DNA of 64,000 nucleotides, taken from positions 587,501 through 651,500 of the forward strand of contig CAUYUJ010020727.1 in NCBI GenBank assembly GCA_963575745.1, written 5' to 3'. The notes under the pieces are model-generated. The model had not been told where the DNA came from and searched no databases. It was given only the letters and a program-made list of their open reading frames with translations. This stretch comes from Prorocentrum cordatum (Eukaryota > Sar > Dinophyceae > Prorocentrales > Prorocentraceae). This document shows positions 32,561-43,600 of this stretch, piece by piece. The position numbers were made by a program, and so were the translations under genes. How positions within the stretch are numbered: the stretch's first letter is position 1; every line of letters starts with the position of its first letter.

Positions 32561-33390
32561 ACGCTTGTGGCAAGGTGGACATGCTGCTCAGTGCCCATAC
32601 ACGTGTTGGCGCTTCCAAAACACTGAAAATTCTTCGCTTCCAATACCGGCAGGTGGTCGACCACAACCACATCATGATCGTCACCCATGCCGACGAGTTC
32701 GGGTTGCATGTTGTGGAGTTGATTATTGGATTAGGCAAGATTTACTTGAGCCATCGCTCATTTTCCCCGCCAAAGCCCCAACGACCGAGAATGCAACGGA
32801 GGCCTCCGAGACTGCCGGGCGCGTCACTGATGCTTCTTGCCCTCGTTCTCCCTCTCTCAGCCCATCCATCCGTTTGCGTGCGCGCGTTGTCCAAGATCTC
32901 TGTCGCCATTGCCCATTGGGCTCAATTCGTCCGGAACTCATTGCATTGCGAAGGTTGCGGGGCGACTCGATTGCGGCCGATGCGCCACTTCATGGATATC
33001 TTCAGCCAACCGCCCCGTCGCGGCAGGATCGGCCGGACGGCGGCCCCGCGCGCGCGGCAACCCGACGCATCCATCTCCACAGCAAACGCCAGTCATCCGC
33101 TGCGCCCATTTGCAGAGATCGATGCCGAGGGCGGGACCCTTTGAGTCTCCAGGACCCAAGCCTGGCCCAGAAAGCTCCGCTTCCGCGGCGCCGCTCCCGC
33201 CCGGGGCCAGGTCGTCGATGCACTCCGCGCGGACCTCGATGCTCTCCTCCAGGATTGCGAGAGAGCTGCGAAGGAGACAGCCCTCGTGGAACAGACCAGG
33301 CAGATTATGGCCGGGCATCCTGGCACTGCCTCAGCGCGCCGATCTCGCGGAGACCTTGCGATGGTCGGTTTCCCCGATCAGATGAGCGAT
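32561..33390 (+). other. unassigned open frames, partly coiled-coil-like
   Basis: Phase 1 gives ILRFQYRQVVDHNHIMIVTH and VVELIIGLGKIYLSHRSFSP. From about 33210 another frame gives RADLDALLQDCERAAKETAL and VEQTRQIMAGHPG, a helical stretch like the gag coils at 28.5 and 30.1 kb. No domain is recognised. It may be the start of yet another gag copy. Confidence 0.3.
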
Positions 33391-33476
33391 AAGGGCGGCG
33401 AATCTCCTCCGCCGCTCTGGCCACCGATAGCGCTCGCGCGACCCCTGATCAGGCCCTCCGCGATCTCGGTCGCGAG

Positions 33477-34577
33477 TTGAGCGCCGGTGGAAGCACCCGC
33501 GAGCGGATTGAGACGCTGGCCCAGGCAGGGGCACCCGAAATTCAGGCGAACCCAATTGCTCGCGCCGACCTCCCTGCCAATTGCGATGAGCACGCCTGCG
33601 AGGCGCGTTCGAACGGTCTCCAGATAAGCGAGGCGGGCGAGGATGAAGTTGATTTCGTTGTAGGCGTCAACAGTTGGATCTGTGACAATATGAATGAGGA
33701 CGTCGCGCGTCACTTAATGAGCGCAGACGTCAGCATCATATTCACAGGTCAGAGATCCGACGACGCAGCTCAGCAGAACAATACCAGGAAGCTCGCCTCG
33801 AAGGCCACGATTCGGTACGATGGGTGGGTTGCCGCAGGAAGCCCATCTGCGCGCGGGCGCAGCATGGCCGGTGGTCACGCCGATGAAGAAGATATGGCAG
33901 CAGTCACGTGCTATCCGTATCAGAACGTCGCGCTGCGCTTCCAGGAGTGTTTTGTCGTTTGGCAGCAGAGGACACGTGGGCGCACCATGAAAGACCAGCG
34001 ACCTCACGCGCTCGAAGACATGCAATGGGCCATGCGCATGCATGCGGAGAGTGCGGCTAAAGGCTACGCTGGGCGTAAAGTTGCAGCACTTGGCGCGATG
34101 ACTCGCGCTGAGCGGATATCCGAGGGGCTCGCGACCTTCTCTATTCCGAAGGGGGGCGAGACGGGCCAAGACCGCGCGACCTCGGCGCAGCCCAGAGCGA
34201 GGCGTCACACTGCTGCGACCACCGAGGGGGGCACTGCTTTCGGCAAGGGGATGGGCGCCGTCACCGACCCCCGCTCTACCCCGCCGCCCGCGCCTCCACC
34301 GCCGCGCCGCGATGGGCCTGCCATGGGCGCTGCCTCCTCCTCGGGCGCGGCGTCTTCCGGCGGCCCTGCTCCTGGCGACGCAGACTGGGGCGGGACTGCA
34401 GCGGCTGCCGCGCCGATCGCGGCGGGGGCGCGGAGGCCGATTGCGCCGCCACGCTGGCCGCGAGACTTTCAGCGCATGATCTGCAGTCGCATTCGGAGCG
34501 GCACTTGCAGGGCGCCCCCAGAGGCGCGGTGGCGCTACAACCTCGAGCGCCACCGCGACAACGCAAACCGCTACTGA
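33477..34577 (+). CDS. unidentified 366-residue ORF, possibly retroelement-derived
   Basis: Phase 0 frame ending TGA at 34575, with no clear ATG start: the frame is open upstream (QALRDLGRELSAGGSTRERI) and looks helical. The middle reads VNSWICDNMNEDVARHL, ADVSIIFTGQRSDDAAQQ and GSPSARGRSMAGGHADEEDM. Spacing and words (a VN-W start, a GQ in the place of QE, GRS.GG) weakly recall the N-terminal half of an APE-type endonuclease. After it come HALEDMQWAMRMHAESAAKG and a Pro/Ala/Ser-rich tail. No catalytic GDWN or SDH words follow. It could equally be a host protein with an unstructured tail. Confidence 0.3.
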   Translation: MSAGGSTRERIETLAQAGAPEIQANPIARADLPANCDEHACEARSNGLQISEAGEDEVDFVVGVNSWICDNMNEDVARHLMSADVSIIFTGQRSDDAAQQNNTRKLASKATIRYDGWVAAGSPSARGRSMAGGHADEEDMAAVTCYPYQNVALRFQECFVVWQQRTRGRTMKDQRPHALEDMQWAMRMHAESAAKGYAGRKVAALGAMTRAERISEGLATFSIPKGGETGQDRATSAQPRARRHTAATTEGGTAFGKGMGAVTDPRSTPPPAPPPPRRDGPAMGAASSSGAASSGGPAPGDADWGGTAAAAAPIAAGARRPIAPPRWPRDFQRMICSRIRSGTCRAPPEARWRYNLERHRDNANRY

Positions 34578-34818
34578 TCTTTTTTATCGGAACAACTGGA
34601 TCTATATCGATGAGAACGATTGCGAATGCATCCGCAAGGACTTCGCCCCCTGCCGCAGGCCCCCTCTCTCGGATAATGGGCAATGCAAGAGCGACATCAT
34701 GAGGCCTTGGCGCCGCCGTGAAGCAGCTGCGGGACTTCGCGCGGAGACGATGAGTGATCGGCAAGACAAAGTGAGATTATGATGATATTGTTGTATTCGG
34801 TTTTGTATTTCGAAGGTT

Positions 34819-35290
34819 TATGGCTTCGGATACGCGAATAGCGCGTACTTTGCGAGGGTTTAATGCTTCTGGCTCGCAAACATAACGTATGTTACGCAGG
34901 TGTATGGCTTCGGAGACGCGAGCATTGCGTAATCTACGAGGGTGTATGGCTTCGGACACGCGATTATTGTATACTTTACGAAGGCTTATGGCTTCGGGGT
35001 AGCAACGATTGCATCATTTACACAGTTTTATGGCTTCGGAGACGCGATCATTGTGTAATTCACGAGGGTCTGTGGCTTAGGAGACGCGAGTATTTAGTAA
35101 TTTGCAAGCGTTTGTGGCCTCGGGGACGCAACAATGAGGTAATTCACACGGTTTTATAGTTTCGGGGACACGATTATAATGTTGTTATGTGGGAGGTTAT
35201 GCCTTCGGGGACGCGAGTATTATACAATTTACCACAAGGGTGTGTGGCCTCGGGGGCGCGAACTTCACGTATTTTTACGTGCCCCACGGG
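34819..35290. repeat. 42-bp minisatellite, about eleven units
   Basis: The word TATGGCTTCGGAGACGCGA (variants) starts at 34819, 34861, 34903, 34945, 34987, 35029, 35071, 35113, 35155, 35198 and 35243: exactly 42 bases apart nine times. Because 42 is 14 codons, one plus-strand frame gives a 14-residue repeat (VWLRRREHCVIYEG type) for 98 residues, and a minus-strand frame repeats VSEAIHLRN. Confidence 0.9.
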
Positions 35291-35850
35291 CGTGGTAATT
35301 AGGTTCCTTCTCGCCCCCCCTTCGCGCGGTCCATCAACAAGGAACACTAAGCAGAAAAAAGAGAGTTAAAACAGTGGAAACTGGAAATTGGAACTGGTGC
35401 AGGGAACAGCAAACCTTGGTCCTACAGCCCGGTGGCCCCACGCGGGGGCCGGCGGATTTGGGTCGTTAATATTAGTATTGGTATTACTAGGCAATTTGAC
35501 AATCGTGGTAATCGCATATAGGATCGTGTATATTTTGATCCGAGTTGTTGTTGTAGATAAACAAGTCCATTGATACAGCGCTTGGGTTGACTTTCCAATG
35601 AGTGCTGTCTGGATACATACACATCTGTACCATTATGTTTCATACAGGTGATATGATTTCGTATATTGATTTTGCTGGCATTACGGGCATTAACGCATTC
35701 AGGCAGGTCGCTTGCCACAAACTTTGTACACACTTCGCTGGCATCATGGGCATAGACGCACCCCGGCAGGTCGCCCACGACCAGAACCAGCATGCGCGAC
35801 CAGAAACAGCCTTCACGACCACGTCCAGGACTATCACGGCGGCACGTCAA
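35291..35850. other. no gene seen
   Basis: Mixed, locally AT-richer sequence with only short frames. Confidence 0.4.
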
Positions 35851-36095
35851 CGTCCACCCAGGAAGGCACATACAGGTAACCATGATGCGGCAAGGCACTC
35901 ACCACGACAACGAACAACCACCACGACCACCACCAGGAACATCCACCACGCCCACGAACAGCCAGCACGACCACGACGAAGAACAGCCATAACGAACAGA
36001 AACCGTCACCATGACCACGCGATGCCACCACGACCGCAACCTGAAACAGCCACCGCGACCACGAACAGCAACCATGACCACGACCAGAATCAGCT
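35851..36095. repeat. degenerate CCACGACCACC-type repeat
   Basis: Diverged units with CCACGACC, GAACAGCCA and ACCACGA, roughly 27-30 bases apart. The minus strand gives GRGGCSWWW-type protein repeats. Confidence 0.6.
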
Positions 36096-36430
36096 TCCAA
36101 CTTCCGCAGACGCACTACCGCCTCGACCTATCGTCCTCCAGTCCCCGCCAGCCGGGCATGCAGCCACTGGCACCCGACGCTCCACTTCACTTCGACCAAT
36201 CGCACTCCAGCCTCCGTCAGTTCTGGTCTCTGACTTCCAGCATCCACCATCCGACGGTCCACTTCCACCTATCGACCTCCAGCCCCATACAGCCCAGCAT
36301 TCCGTCTTGTTTTTCAGCGTCTGACTTCTCCGTCCACCTCCAGCTATCAAGTTTCCGCTTCTACTAGCTCAACACTCCGACCTCGAGCCTCCCGCATCCG
36401 ACGCCCCACTCCCGCCACCGATCACCTCCA
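36096..36430. repeat. roughly 72-bp minisatellite
   Basis: Units with CATCCGACGSTCCACTTCC and TCGACCTCCAG begin near 36099, 36169, 36248 and 36389, with a more diverged one near 36318. Confidence 0.65.
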
Positions 36431-36679
36431 TCATCCGACAGGAAGCGGCGCGAAGGGTACAAGCGTCGCGCCAGAGCACGAGGGAGCACCCGCCAGACGA
36501 CTCCGACCAGCAGCGAAACACGTGACTGCGCGCCGACTCCTTGACAAGCCCTCTAGGAGCCCTGATTTTGTGCTACGTGCAAGATGAAGAGAAGCATTGG
36601 TGCCGACATAATGCACCAGCTATCCACGCGCTTGCGCTCTACTTCGTTGCGCGGCTCGCCACGGGCAGACGAGCAGTAG

Positions 36680-37345
36680 TTGCGCCAGCGCCGACGCCAG
36701 CACCGACGCCAGCACCGACCCACTGGAGGGAGATTCAACCATGCCGCACCACGCTTGCGAGGCGGAACGACGTGTTCGAGGGCGGACGCACCGAGTCCGT
36801 GGCAGGCTAGACGGCCGCATTCTTTCGAGTGTGCCCTCGACGCCAACACTGGGGGACACGAGTACCCCGTCAGACACGCTGGCTCCAGTGCTGGCGCAGA
36901 CTCCAGCGCCGAATGCCTCCTTCCGACGCCGGGAACAACACGATCCCGTTTTCGACTACGACGCCCGACGCCAATTTAGGTTGCCCTCCCGGCGCTTACT
37001 CCGTCTCGCTTAGCCCCGGCTCCTGCCCAGAACAGCGGCCTTGAGGATAACCTTTTTGGGTTCCACAGCCTGCCGGTGCACATGCTGGACGGCGACTTCG
37101 ACCACGTGAGGTTTCCATCGATGCGCCTACGCTGGCACCAACACCAGCGCCTCCACCAGCGCCAGCGCCAGCATTGACGCCCGCACCAACGCCAGCGCCA
37201 ACGTCAACACCAGCCCTACAGTGCTTTCTGCGGTAAGCCTTTGGTCCAAACCTCCCGCCGAATTTCTCCGCGGCGCCTGCGCCGACACCGCCGCCGGCCG
37301 CGAAGCCAGTGACGACGCCAGCACCGACGCCCGCGCCGACGCCAG
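36680..37345. repeat. scattered 12-bp GACGCCAGCACC minisatellite
   Basis: Three short runs of GCCAGCACCGAC or GCCAGCGCCAAC lie at 36685-36722, 37130-37215 and 37310-37350, with unique sequence between. Confidence 0.75.
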
Positions 37346-37399
37346 CGCGGCCTGGTTCTACTTTGTTGCGTCCTTGATGGGCGGGCGGGCGAACGTCAT

Positions 37400-38955
37400 G
37401 GACCATGGGTCATCGGCATGAAGTTCTGATCACGGCCTGCGAGTTGTTACAGGATATTCCCCCCTGTTAGTTTTTTCCATTGAATTGAGGGTTTCTTCTC
37501 CCTCCCTGTGCAATGGCGGGCCCCTGCCTGGCCGGTGGCGCCCGACCCCGGCCACTGCCGGGCTCGTCCTCCTGCCGCCTTAGGGTGCTCGCGCATGGCG
37601 GCTGCCAGGTGCCATTGCAATACATCGATCATTTCTGGCCTTGCTTCCTTTCCGCTGTGGTTGTTGTTCTCTTGTCCTCTGCTCTCTCTCTCTCTCTCTC
37701 TCTTTTTTTCCCCTCTCTCTTTGCTGCTCGTGGCTCCATACCTGCGTGAGGTACCACTGACATGGGCGTCAACGGGAGTATATACACATTGCGCTGCAGC
37801 CGCGCAGTTTTCCCCCTTTTCTCTGGGGTCTCTGGCGCGTGCTCGTCTTCCCTCCTCTTTCCTCTTGCGTTTCTTGCGCTTTCTCCTTCTTCTCCTTGTT
37901 TCTTGGTTCCGTTTCCTAGTCGTTTCACGGCTTGCTCTTTATAGCTCGCTAGGGGTATTCAGTGTCGCCGCGGATCAGTGGCCGTTTGTTCTCTCTTACG
38001 TTTCAGGATGTAGCGCAGTTTCGCTGACGAGTATTACAGGCATTCAAGCTGAGGTGGTCAGATGTTTGGCCGAGGAAAAACACAAGCATTGTATTTATCT
38101 TATCGTATCATGGTTTCATATTCGTGGGATGTCGGTTAGCTAACGGAACGGTATATGCAAAGCATGATTACAATGGCCTTTTGTTCAGTGATCTTATTCT
38201 CCTCGAACGATACTGCATACATTTCACAAGTATTATGGTGCTTGGAGTGCCCACGTGATTGAACATCTTATGATAGTATCATCTTGATCAATGCGTGTCG
38301 CAACTTCGATCACGCGCATAAGATTGATTGTCTTATGTGGACTGCTTCGTACCCACATATCTCGAGATACTATTTTCGGGCCAGGTGTGCCCTGTGAATG
38401 AATCGTTACATTGCCTTTTACTTTGATCGGTTGTCGTCGCGACGTCGATCGCGCGTACGCTCCTGAATTCACGTTTTGGGATGCTACGCGCCCGTGTATT
38501 CCATTGCATATGAAATTTGAATCGAATCTGTACTTTTAGCGCATACATGCACACGCGACTTTGCGCGCCGGTGGAAACACCTGCGTCTGTGTACTTCAGT
38601 AGCGCACTTGACGCAAGACTGTCTCTTCTTATTTCTCTTGCTCTCCCAACCCGTCGCCGGTGGTGACGGGGAGTCGTCGCGGCATGCCGAAGCTTTGTTG
38701 GGGGGCGCACCCTCGGCCCGCTAAAGGCGGGTAGACTCCCCTCAGTACCCTGTGCGCCGTGGTTGGTCTTTTCTTACTCTCCTAGCCGAGGTGGACCTCG
38801 TTTGGACGTCGCAGGGGATGGAAGGTTGTTTTGAGTGGTCCTCACACCGCTGTCCCCGAGTCCCCCGCCTCTGTCTCCTGCGGGCCCGAGGCAAACGTGG
38901 AGCGGGCGGGATTCGGGATGGGACGTGTGTGTGTGTGTGAAAACCGTTCATCTCT
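37400..38955. other. no gene seen; one CT microsatellite
   Basis: A (CT)n run lies at 37680-37705. The rest is mixed sequence with many short frames on both strands and no recognised protein. Confidence 0.4.
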
Positions 38956-38959
38956 CCTT

Positions 38960-39135
38960 TCTATCCATCTATCCTGCTATCCTCTCGCCGCAGGTATTGG
39001 ACATATTGAGCTCGCTTGTTCTGACGGGTGCATGGACAAAAGAGTCACATCTTCCTTCCCTATCGCCTTCTACCTACGGACCCTTCGGTAGGTTCAACCC
39101 GCTGGTCGTTGACTTCCGTTCACATCGCCCGAAGG
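38960..39135. repeat. dispersed repeat, copy 2 (first copy at 27.78 kb)
   Basis: It shares CAGGTATTGGACAT, GTGCATGGACAAA, CTACCTACGGACCC and TGGTCGTTGACTTCCGTTC with copy 1. It is followed by a GTGGTGCAATC repeat rather than by a gag ORF. Confidence 0.7.
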
Positions 39136-39139
39136 GTGG

Positions 39140-39310
39140 GTGTATAGATTTGTGGTGATATCTACGTGGCGAAATATATGTCGTGCAATCTTTGTGTTGC
39201 AATCTATGCGGCGTAGTTTATACGGCGCAATAGATGCCGTCCAGCATACGTAGCCCAACATGTGTGTTCAACCGATGTGGTGCAACGTAGGCGGCGCAAT
39301 GTTTACGGCG
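39140..39310. repeat. GTGGTGCAATCTATGT-type repeat
   Basis: TGCAATCTTTGTGTTG, GCAATCTATGCGGCG, ATGTGGTGCAACGTAGG and similar diverged units. Confidence 0.75.
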
Positions 39311-39654
39311 CCCCATTCATGCATGCCTACGCTGGTCCTCACACGCACTTATCCGAGGGAGTCGAGCTCAGAGGCGCTTGGTGCGTCGTTTAGCTAGGGA
39401 CATCACCATTATTCTAAACATCGTTGGCACGCCCCGCGCAGATCGCGACGTCGCGGTCCAAGCGCACATCGTTTTTGGTTTCAACAAGAAGCCGTCACAC
39501 GACAATGGGCTTTATTGACGTTGAACAAGTTTTTTTTGTTTCGGAACTTGCAATTTGGCCTGGCCCATGCTCCAACATTCGAGCGTCTTTTTCCAACGCG
39601 ATTCCTAGGCACCTGCAGTTTTGCTTGGGACATCCTCCCAACATCGATCCCCGA

Positions 39655-39915
39655 CGTACAACATACACACATAATACACGCAGAACACGCACACACACAC
39701 CATACCACACCAAACACACCACAACACAACATCAACACACACATAGACACACACAGAGACACACACAAACATAACACACACACGCAACACCTATAGCACA
39801 CATACCGCACAGAAAACACACGCATACACATGCATGCACACATCACACACAGCACACCCAACACAAATTACACACAACAAACCGAACACACACACAACAC
39901 GTAGAACACACATGA
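39655..39915. repeat. (CA)n-rich tract
   Basis: ACACAC-type sequence with short interruptions. Confidence 0.9.
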
Positions 39916-40007
39916 CCCTCCCTCGTCGTCGTCTTCGTTGGCGACATCGTCGTCGTCTTTGTCGTCGCCGTCGGCATCGGAGTCGTCATCTTCGTCGTCG
40001 TCGTCGA

Positions 40008-40044
<37 letters not shown>

Positions 40045-40262
40045 TTCGTCGTCGTCGTCGTCGTCGGTCGTCTTGCTTCTCTGGCCTTTTTGGGGCGCTC
40101 TTGAGGCGTCCCCGAGGGCTCCAAGACGACCCCGGAGCGATACGTGTGCTCGGTCCCGCATGGGTTTTGCAAACCCAGTTGCGGGTGGGTGGGTGGGATG
40201 ATTGCGCGAGTAGTGGAGTTGACAATTTCGAGTTCGGCAAGTGAATTGCAAACATATGTTGT
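39916..40262 (-). repeat. inverted piece of the composite satellite
   Basis: Read on the minus strand: 5' module (CACTTGCCGAACTCGAAATT, CGCGCAATCATCCCACCC, CGCAACTGGGTTTGCAAAA) at 40262-40150, then unrelated sequence, then a GAC array (40075-39916). It faces the direct unit that starts about 100 bases to the right. Confidence 0.75.
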
Positions 40263-40354
40263 ACCACGTGTATTTATATACACACATATTTAAACAAGTG
40301 GCACGTGCGTGCCCAGGCTCATACAAACCCATGTACAGGCTTGTGTGTGGTGTG

Positions 40355-41424
40355 TAAGGAACGACTACAACGACGACAACGACGACAACGAGGGAGGAGG
40401 GAGGACGGCGACGACGCGAACGACGAAGAAGGAGGAAGGACGGCGACGCCGACGACAACGACGAGGGAGGAGGGAAGACGACGACGACAACGACGACGAC
40501 GACGGCGACGAAATAGGAGGGACGACGACGAGACGCCGACGACGGACGACGACGACGACGACGGGAGGAGGAGGAAGGACGACCACGGCGACAACGACGA
40601 CGGAAACGACCACGACGCCAAAGAGGACGACGACGACGAACACGAGGAAAGACAGAGGACGACGTAGGCGACGACGACGACGACGACGACGCGGGAGGAG
40701 GGAGGACGGCGACGACGACGACGACGACGCCGCAAGAGCGCGCGCGCACGCTTTTGTTGAAAATCCGTGTTGCGAAACCTTGTGTTTTTGTAGTTTTTTG
40801 GACGCGCGATTTTGAAATCCTTCCGAAACCGATGGGTTTTGAAGGATTTCGGCGTACGCGCGCGACGACGCGCGCGTCTGCACTTCGTCCCATTTTTTGG
40901 CAAAGGATTCTCGCGACGGCACACGCGCAAGGGCGTTCGACAGATTTCGACATTCGCGCGCGCGACGCCCGTTTGGTAGCATGTTGTGAAAATCTTGAAA
41001 AACCAAGGGTTTTTCATAAGATTTCGCAAGAGCTCGCGCGTAAGCTTTCTTAGCAAATCAGTGTTACGAAACCCTGTGTTGTTGTATGTTTTTGTTGGGA
41101 ACTCAATTGCGAAATCCTTCCAGCACCGAAGGTTTTTGAAGGATTTCGGCATGCGCGCGCGACGACGCGCGCGTGTGCACTTCGTCCTATTTTTTGCAAG
41201 GGATTCGTGAAAAAGTGAGATGTTAGAGCAACAAATGTCACCGCATAGTGTTTTACAAGGGAACCTCAGGGGGGGGATACCGGTTGGCCTGGGACATTGT
41301 GATTTCATATTTAGGATGGACATGTGGTCATAATCATATGTGATTTACGTACCCGACAGGGGGGGCGATAACGCCGGGGGAGGGGGGGGGTAGAGTGTAT
41401 TCTCTTTTTAGAAAGGAGAATCTA
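40355..41424 (+). repeat. composite satellite unit 4, without 5' module
   Basis: GAC array 40360-40735, sub-repeat A from about 40745, sub-repeat B from about 41050, then the 3' module with G-run (41375-41390) and TAGAAAGGAGAATC. The 40440-40735 segment shares long words with units 2 and 3, including the CACGAGGAAAGACAGAGGAC interruption. Confidence 0.85.
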
Positions 41425-41580
41425 GGGCGACACGGAGCGGCGACGGGGCGGCGGCGGCGGCAACATAGCCGCCAGACCGACAGACAGGCCCAGACGACGG
41501 ACAGCGACGAGGCGATGACGGGGCGGCGGCGGCGGCAACATAGCCGCCAACCCAACAGACAGGCCCAGCTCCTTAGTAAA
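41425..41580. repeat. 76-bp tandem repeat, two copies
   Basis: GACGGGGCGGCGGCGGCGGC then AACATAGCCGCCA and CAGACAGGCCCAG start at 41442 and 41518. A related repeat with CCAGACCGACGCACATGCCC stands after the 3' module at 54.2 kb. Confidence 0.8.
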
Positions 41581-41639
41581 AAAAGCCCCTATGTGTAAGC
41601 GTTGTTTGGGGAAATAGTGCCAAAAAGAAAGCGAGGGTG

Positions 41640-41928
41640 GTGATGATACAGATAATCCGGATGAGGAGAAGGAGCAGGGACATAACGAGAGTAATCAGGA
41701 GGGACATAATGAGAAGGAGCAGGAGGAGGATCAGGATGATGCTGGTGCTGATGATAATGAGAGTGATGATGATGGTGAGGAAGAGGAGGAGGATTATGTT
41801 GATGATGCTGATGATGTTGATGTTGATGATGCTGCTGTTGATGCTTATGGTGGTGGTGATCATGATTATGATGATGATGGTGATGATGATGATCATTCGG
41901 ATGATGGTTCGGATGATGATGATGATGC

Positions 41929-41979
<51 letters not shown>

Positions 41980-42275
41980 GTAGGATTGATGATGGTGATG
42001 ATGATGCTGCTGATGATTCTCATGATTATGATGATGACGATGATGATGTCGAAGATTTTGGTGATGATGGTGATGATGATGATCATGGACGATGATTACT
42101 GCTGATGATGATTCTGATCATGTTGGTGATAATGATGACGATGATGAGGAGGAGGAGGAGACGGGAGGAGGAGGAAGGTAATGAGGAGAAGAAGGGGAAT
42201 GTGGAGGAGGAGGGAAGCAATGATGATGATGAGGAGGAGGAGGAGGAGCATGAGGAGGAGGAGGACCGTATTCCC
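41640..42275. repeat. GAT triplet array passing into GAG tract
   Basis: GATGATGATG with many variants to about 42140, then GAGGAGGAGG to 42275. Confidence 0.9.
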
Positions 42276-42689
42276 CCTCCCTTCGTCGTCGTCCTCCTGG
42301 GCACAGGTCCCAGCCGATGTGCGACGACGGGGGCGACGACGACGACGAAGTGTGGGCGTCGATCGCCAGCAGGGTGGACAAGAAGGCTTCTGCCTCCCCC
42401 TTCCTCCCGCTGCTCTCAATCTCCCTCCTCTCCCCTCCCCCAGTGCAGTCTGGACGTGAATGTCTTCCCCCTCCCATTCCCCGCCCCCTCCTCCCTCCCT
42501 CTCGTCCTTCTCTTCCTCCTGTCACATCCGCGTCCTCGCGAGTTCGACATTTCTCCCAGCATAGTCCGAGGTGCCTTGGCCAGGGACGCCTGCGCTCTCA
42601 GGAATGGCGCTCTCGCCCGAGAATTCATTGGGGTTGGTGAAGGCCCAACTATCGGCGGCCAGCCGTGGGGCAGGTCTTCTCAGAAGGCT

Positions 42690-42785
42690 CGGAGGCCCTC
42701 CGGCTTTCAGGGAAGTTTTCTCAACTTTCCCGAAGACGCAGAAGATTTCTCAGGAGGCCGGAGGGCTTCAGAGAAGCCCCGCCGC
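42690..42785. repeat. nested inverted repeat
   Basis: AGGCCCTCCGGC pairs with GCCGGAGGGCTT, and inside it GGGAAGTT pairs with AACTTTCCC. It lies in sequence without a recognised gene. Confidence 0.55.
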
Positions 42786-43082
42786 CTGATTCCCCTCGCT
42801 CGCCGCCGAAACTAAAACAACTGCTGCCGCTCGATACTTTCCTTTCATTACTCCCGCGCTCCCTGGGCAGATGCGCCCAGGGAGGCGTTCTCGTCGAGAT
42901 TTTTCCTCAACTCGATCAACTGGGTGAAGGCCGAAATGCGGCGATAACGGCTCCCGTTCGACACTTCGTCGGGACAGTCTTCGAGGCGCCTTGGCCAGAG
43001 ACGCTCCCCCTTCCTCTTTCTTTCCCCTCTACGTAGGTACTTCGTCGCCCCCTCTATGTAGGTACTGCGGTCGGGGGCTTCT

Positions 43083-43266
43083 GGATAGCGTGTCAGCCGG
43101 TTCTGGCCCACCACGCTGCGGCGCGACACGCCATCCATTTCGCGGTCCCCAGGCGTCAACGTCCTGAGCCTTTCCGAGCTTCCCAGCACGCGGAGCGGAG
43201 CGACGCGCCATCCGCTCGCAAGGGATAGCGTGTCGCAAGGGCCGCCGCCGCCGCGACACGCTATCC
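43083..43266. repeat. two related hairpins built on GGATAGCGTGTC
   Basis: GGATAGCGTGTCGC (43223-43236) and GCGACACGCTATCC (43253-43266) form a perfect 14-bp stem with a 16-base loop. About 140 bases upstream GGATAGCGTGTC (43083) and GCGACACGCCATCC (43123) form a similar, less perfect pair. Confidence 0.75.
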
Positions 43267-43409
43267 AAAAGTTTCTGACTGTACCCGTATCGGGCAAGGA
43301 AATGTACCCCCCAAAGTGGGTACGGCCCAAGACGAAGAGGGCGGATACCGACGGTTCATCATATGCATGTTGGATGGCACACGAGCAGATCAGAGCGAAC
43401 AGCCTGATA

Positions 43410-43600
43410 ACGATCGTCGTTGTTATCGTCGATGCCGTTGTCGTTGTCGTCGTCCTCGCCAGCAACCTCGTCGTCGTGGCTGTCGTCGTCGTCGTTGTCG
43501 CCGTGATTTGCGTCGTTTGCTTCGTCGTGTTTGTCTTCGCCGTCTTCGTCTTCGTCGTCGTCGTGGTCGTCGGCGGCCTCCTCCTCGCTGGCCGTCGCGG
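43410..43600. repeat. short GTC triplet array
   Basis: GTCGTTGTCGTCGTCC-type triplets, open in several frames. Confidence 0.9.

Noticed and set aside
34819-35290. CRISPR-like array
   Set aside because: Repeats are contiguous 42-bp units without distinct spacers and the genome is eukaryotic; it is a minisatellite.
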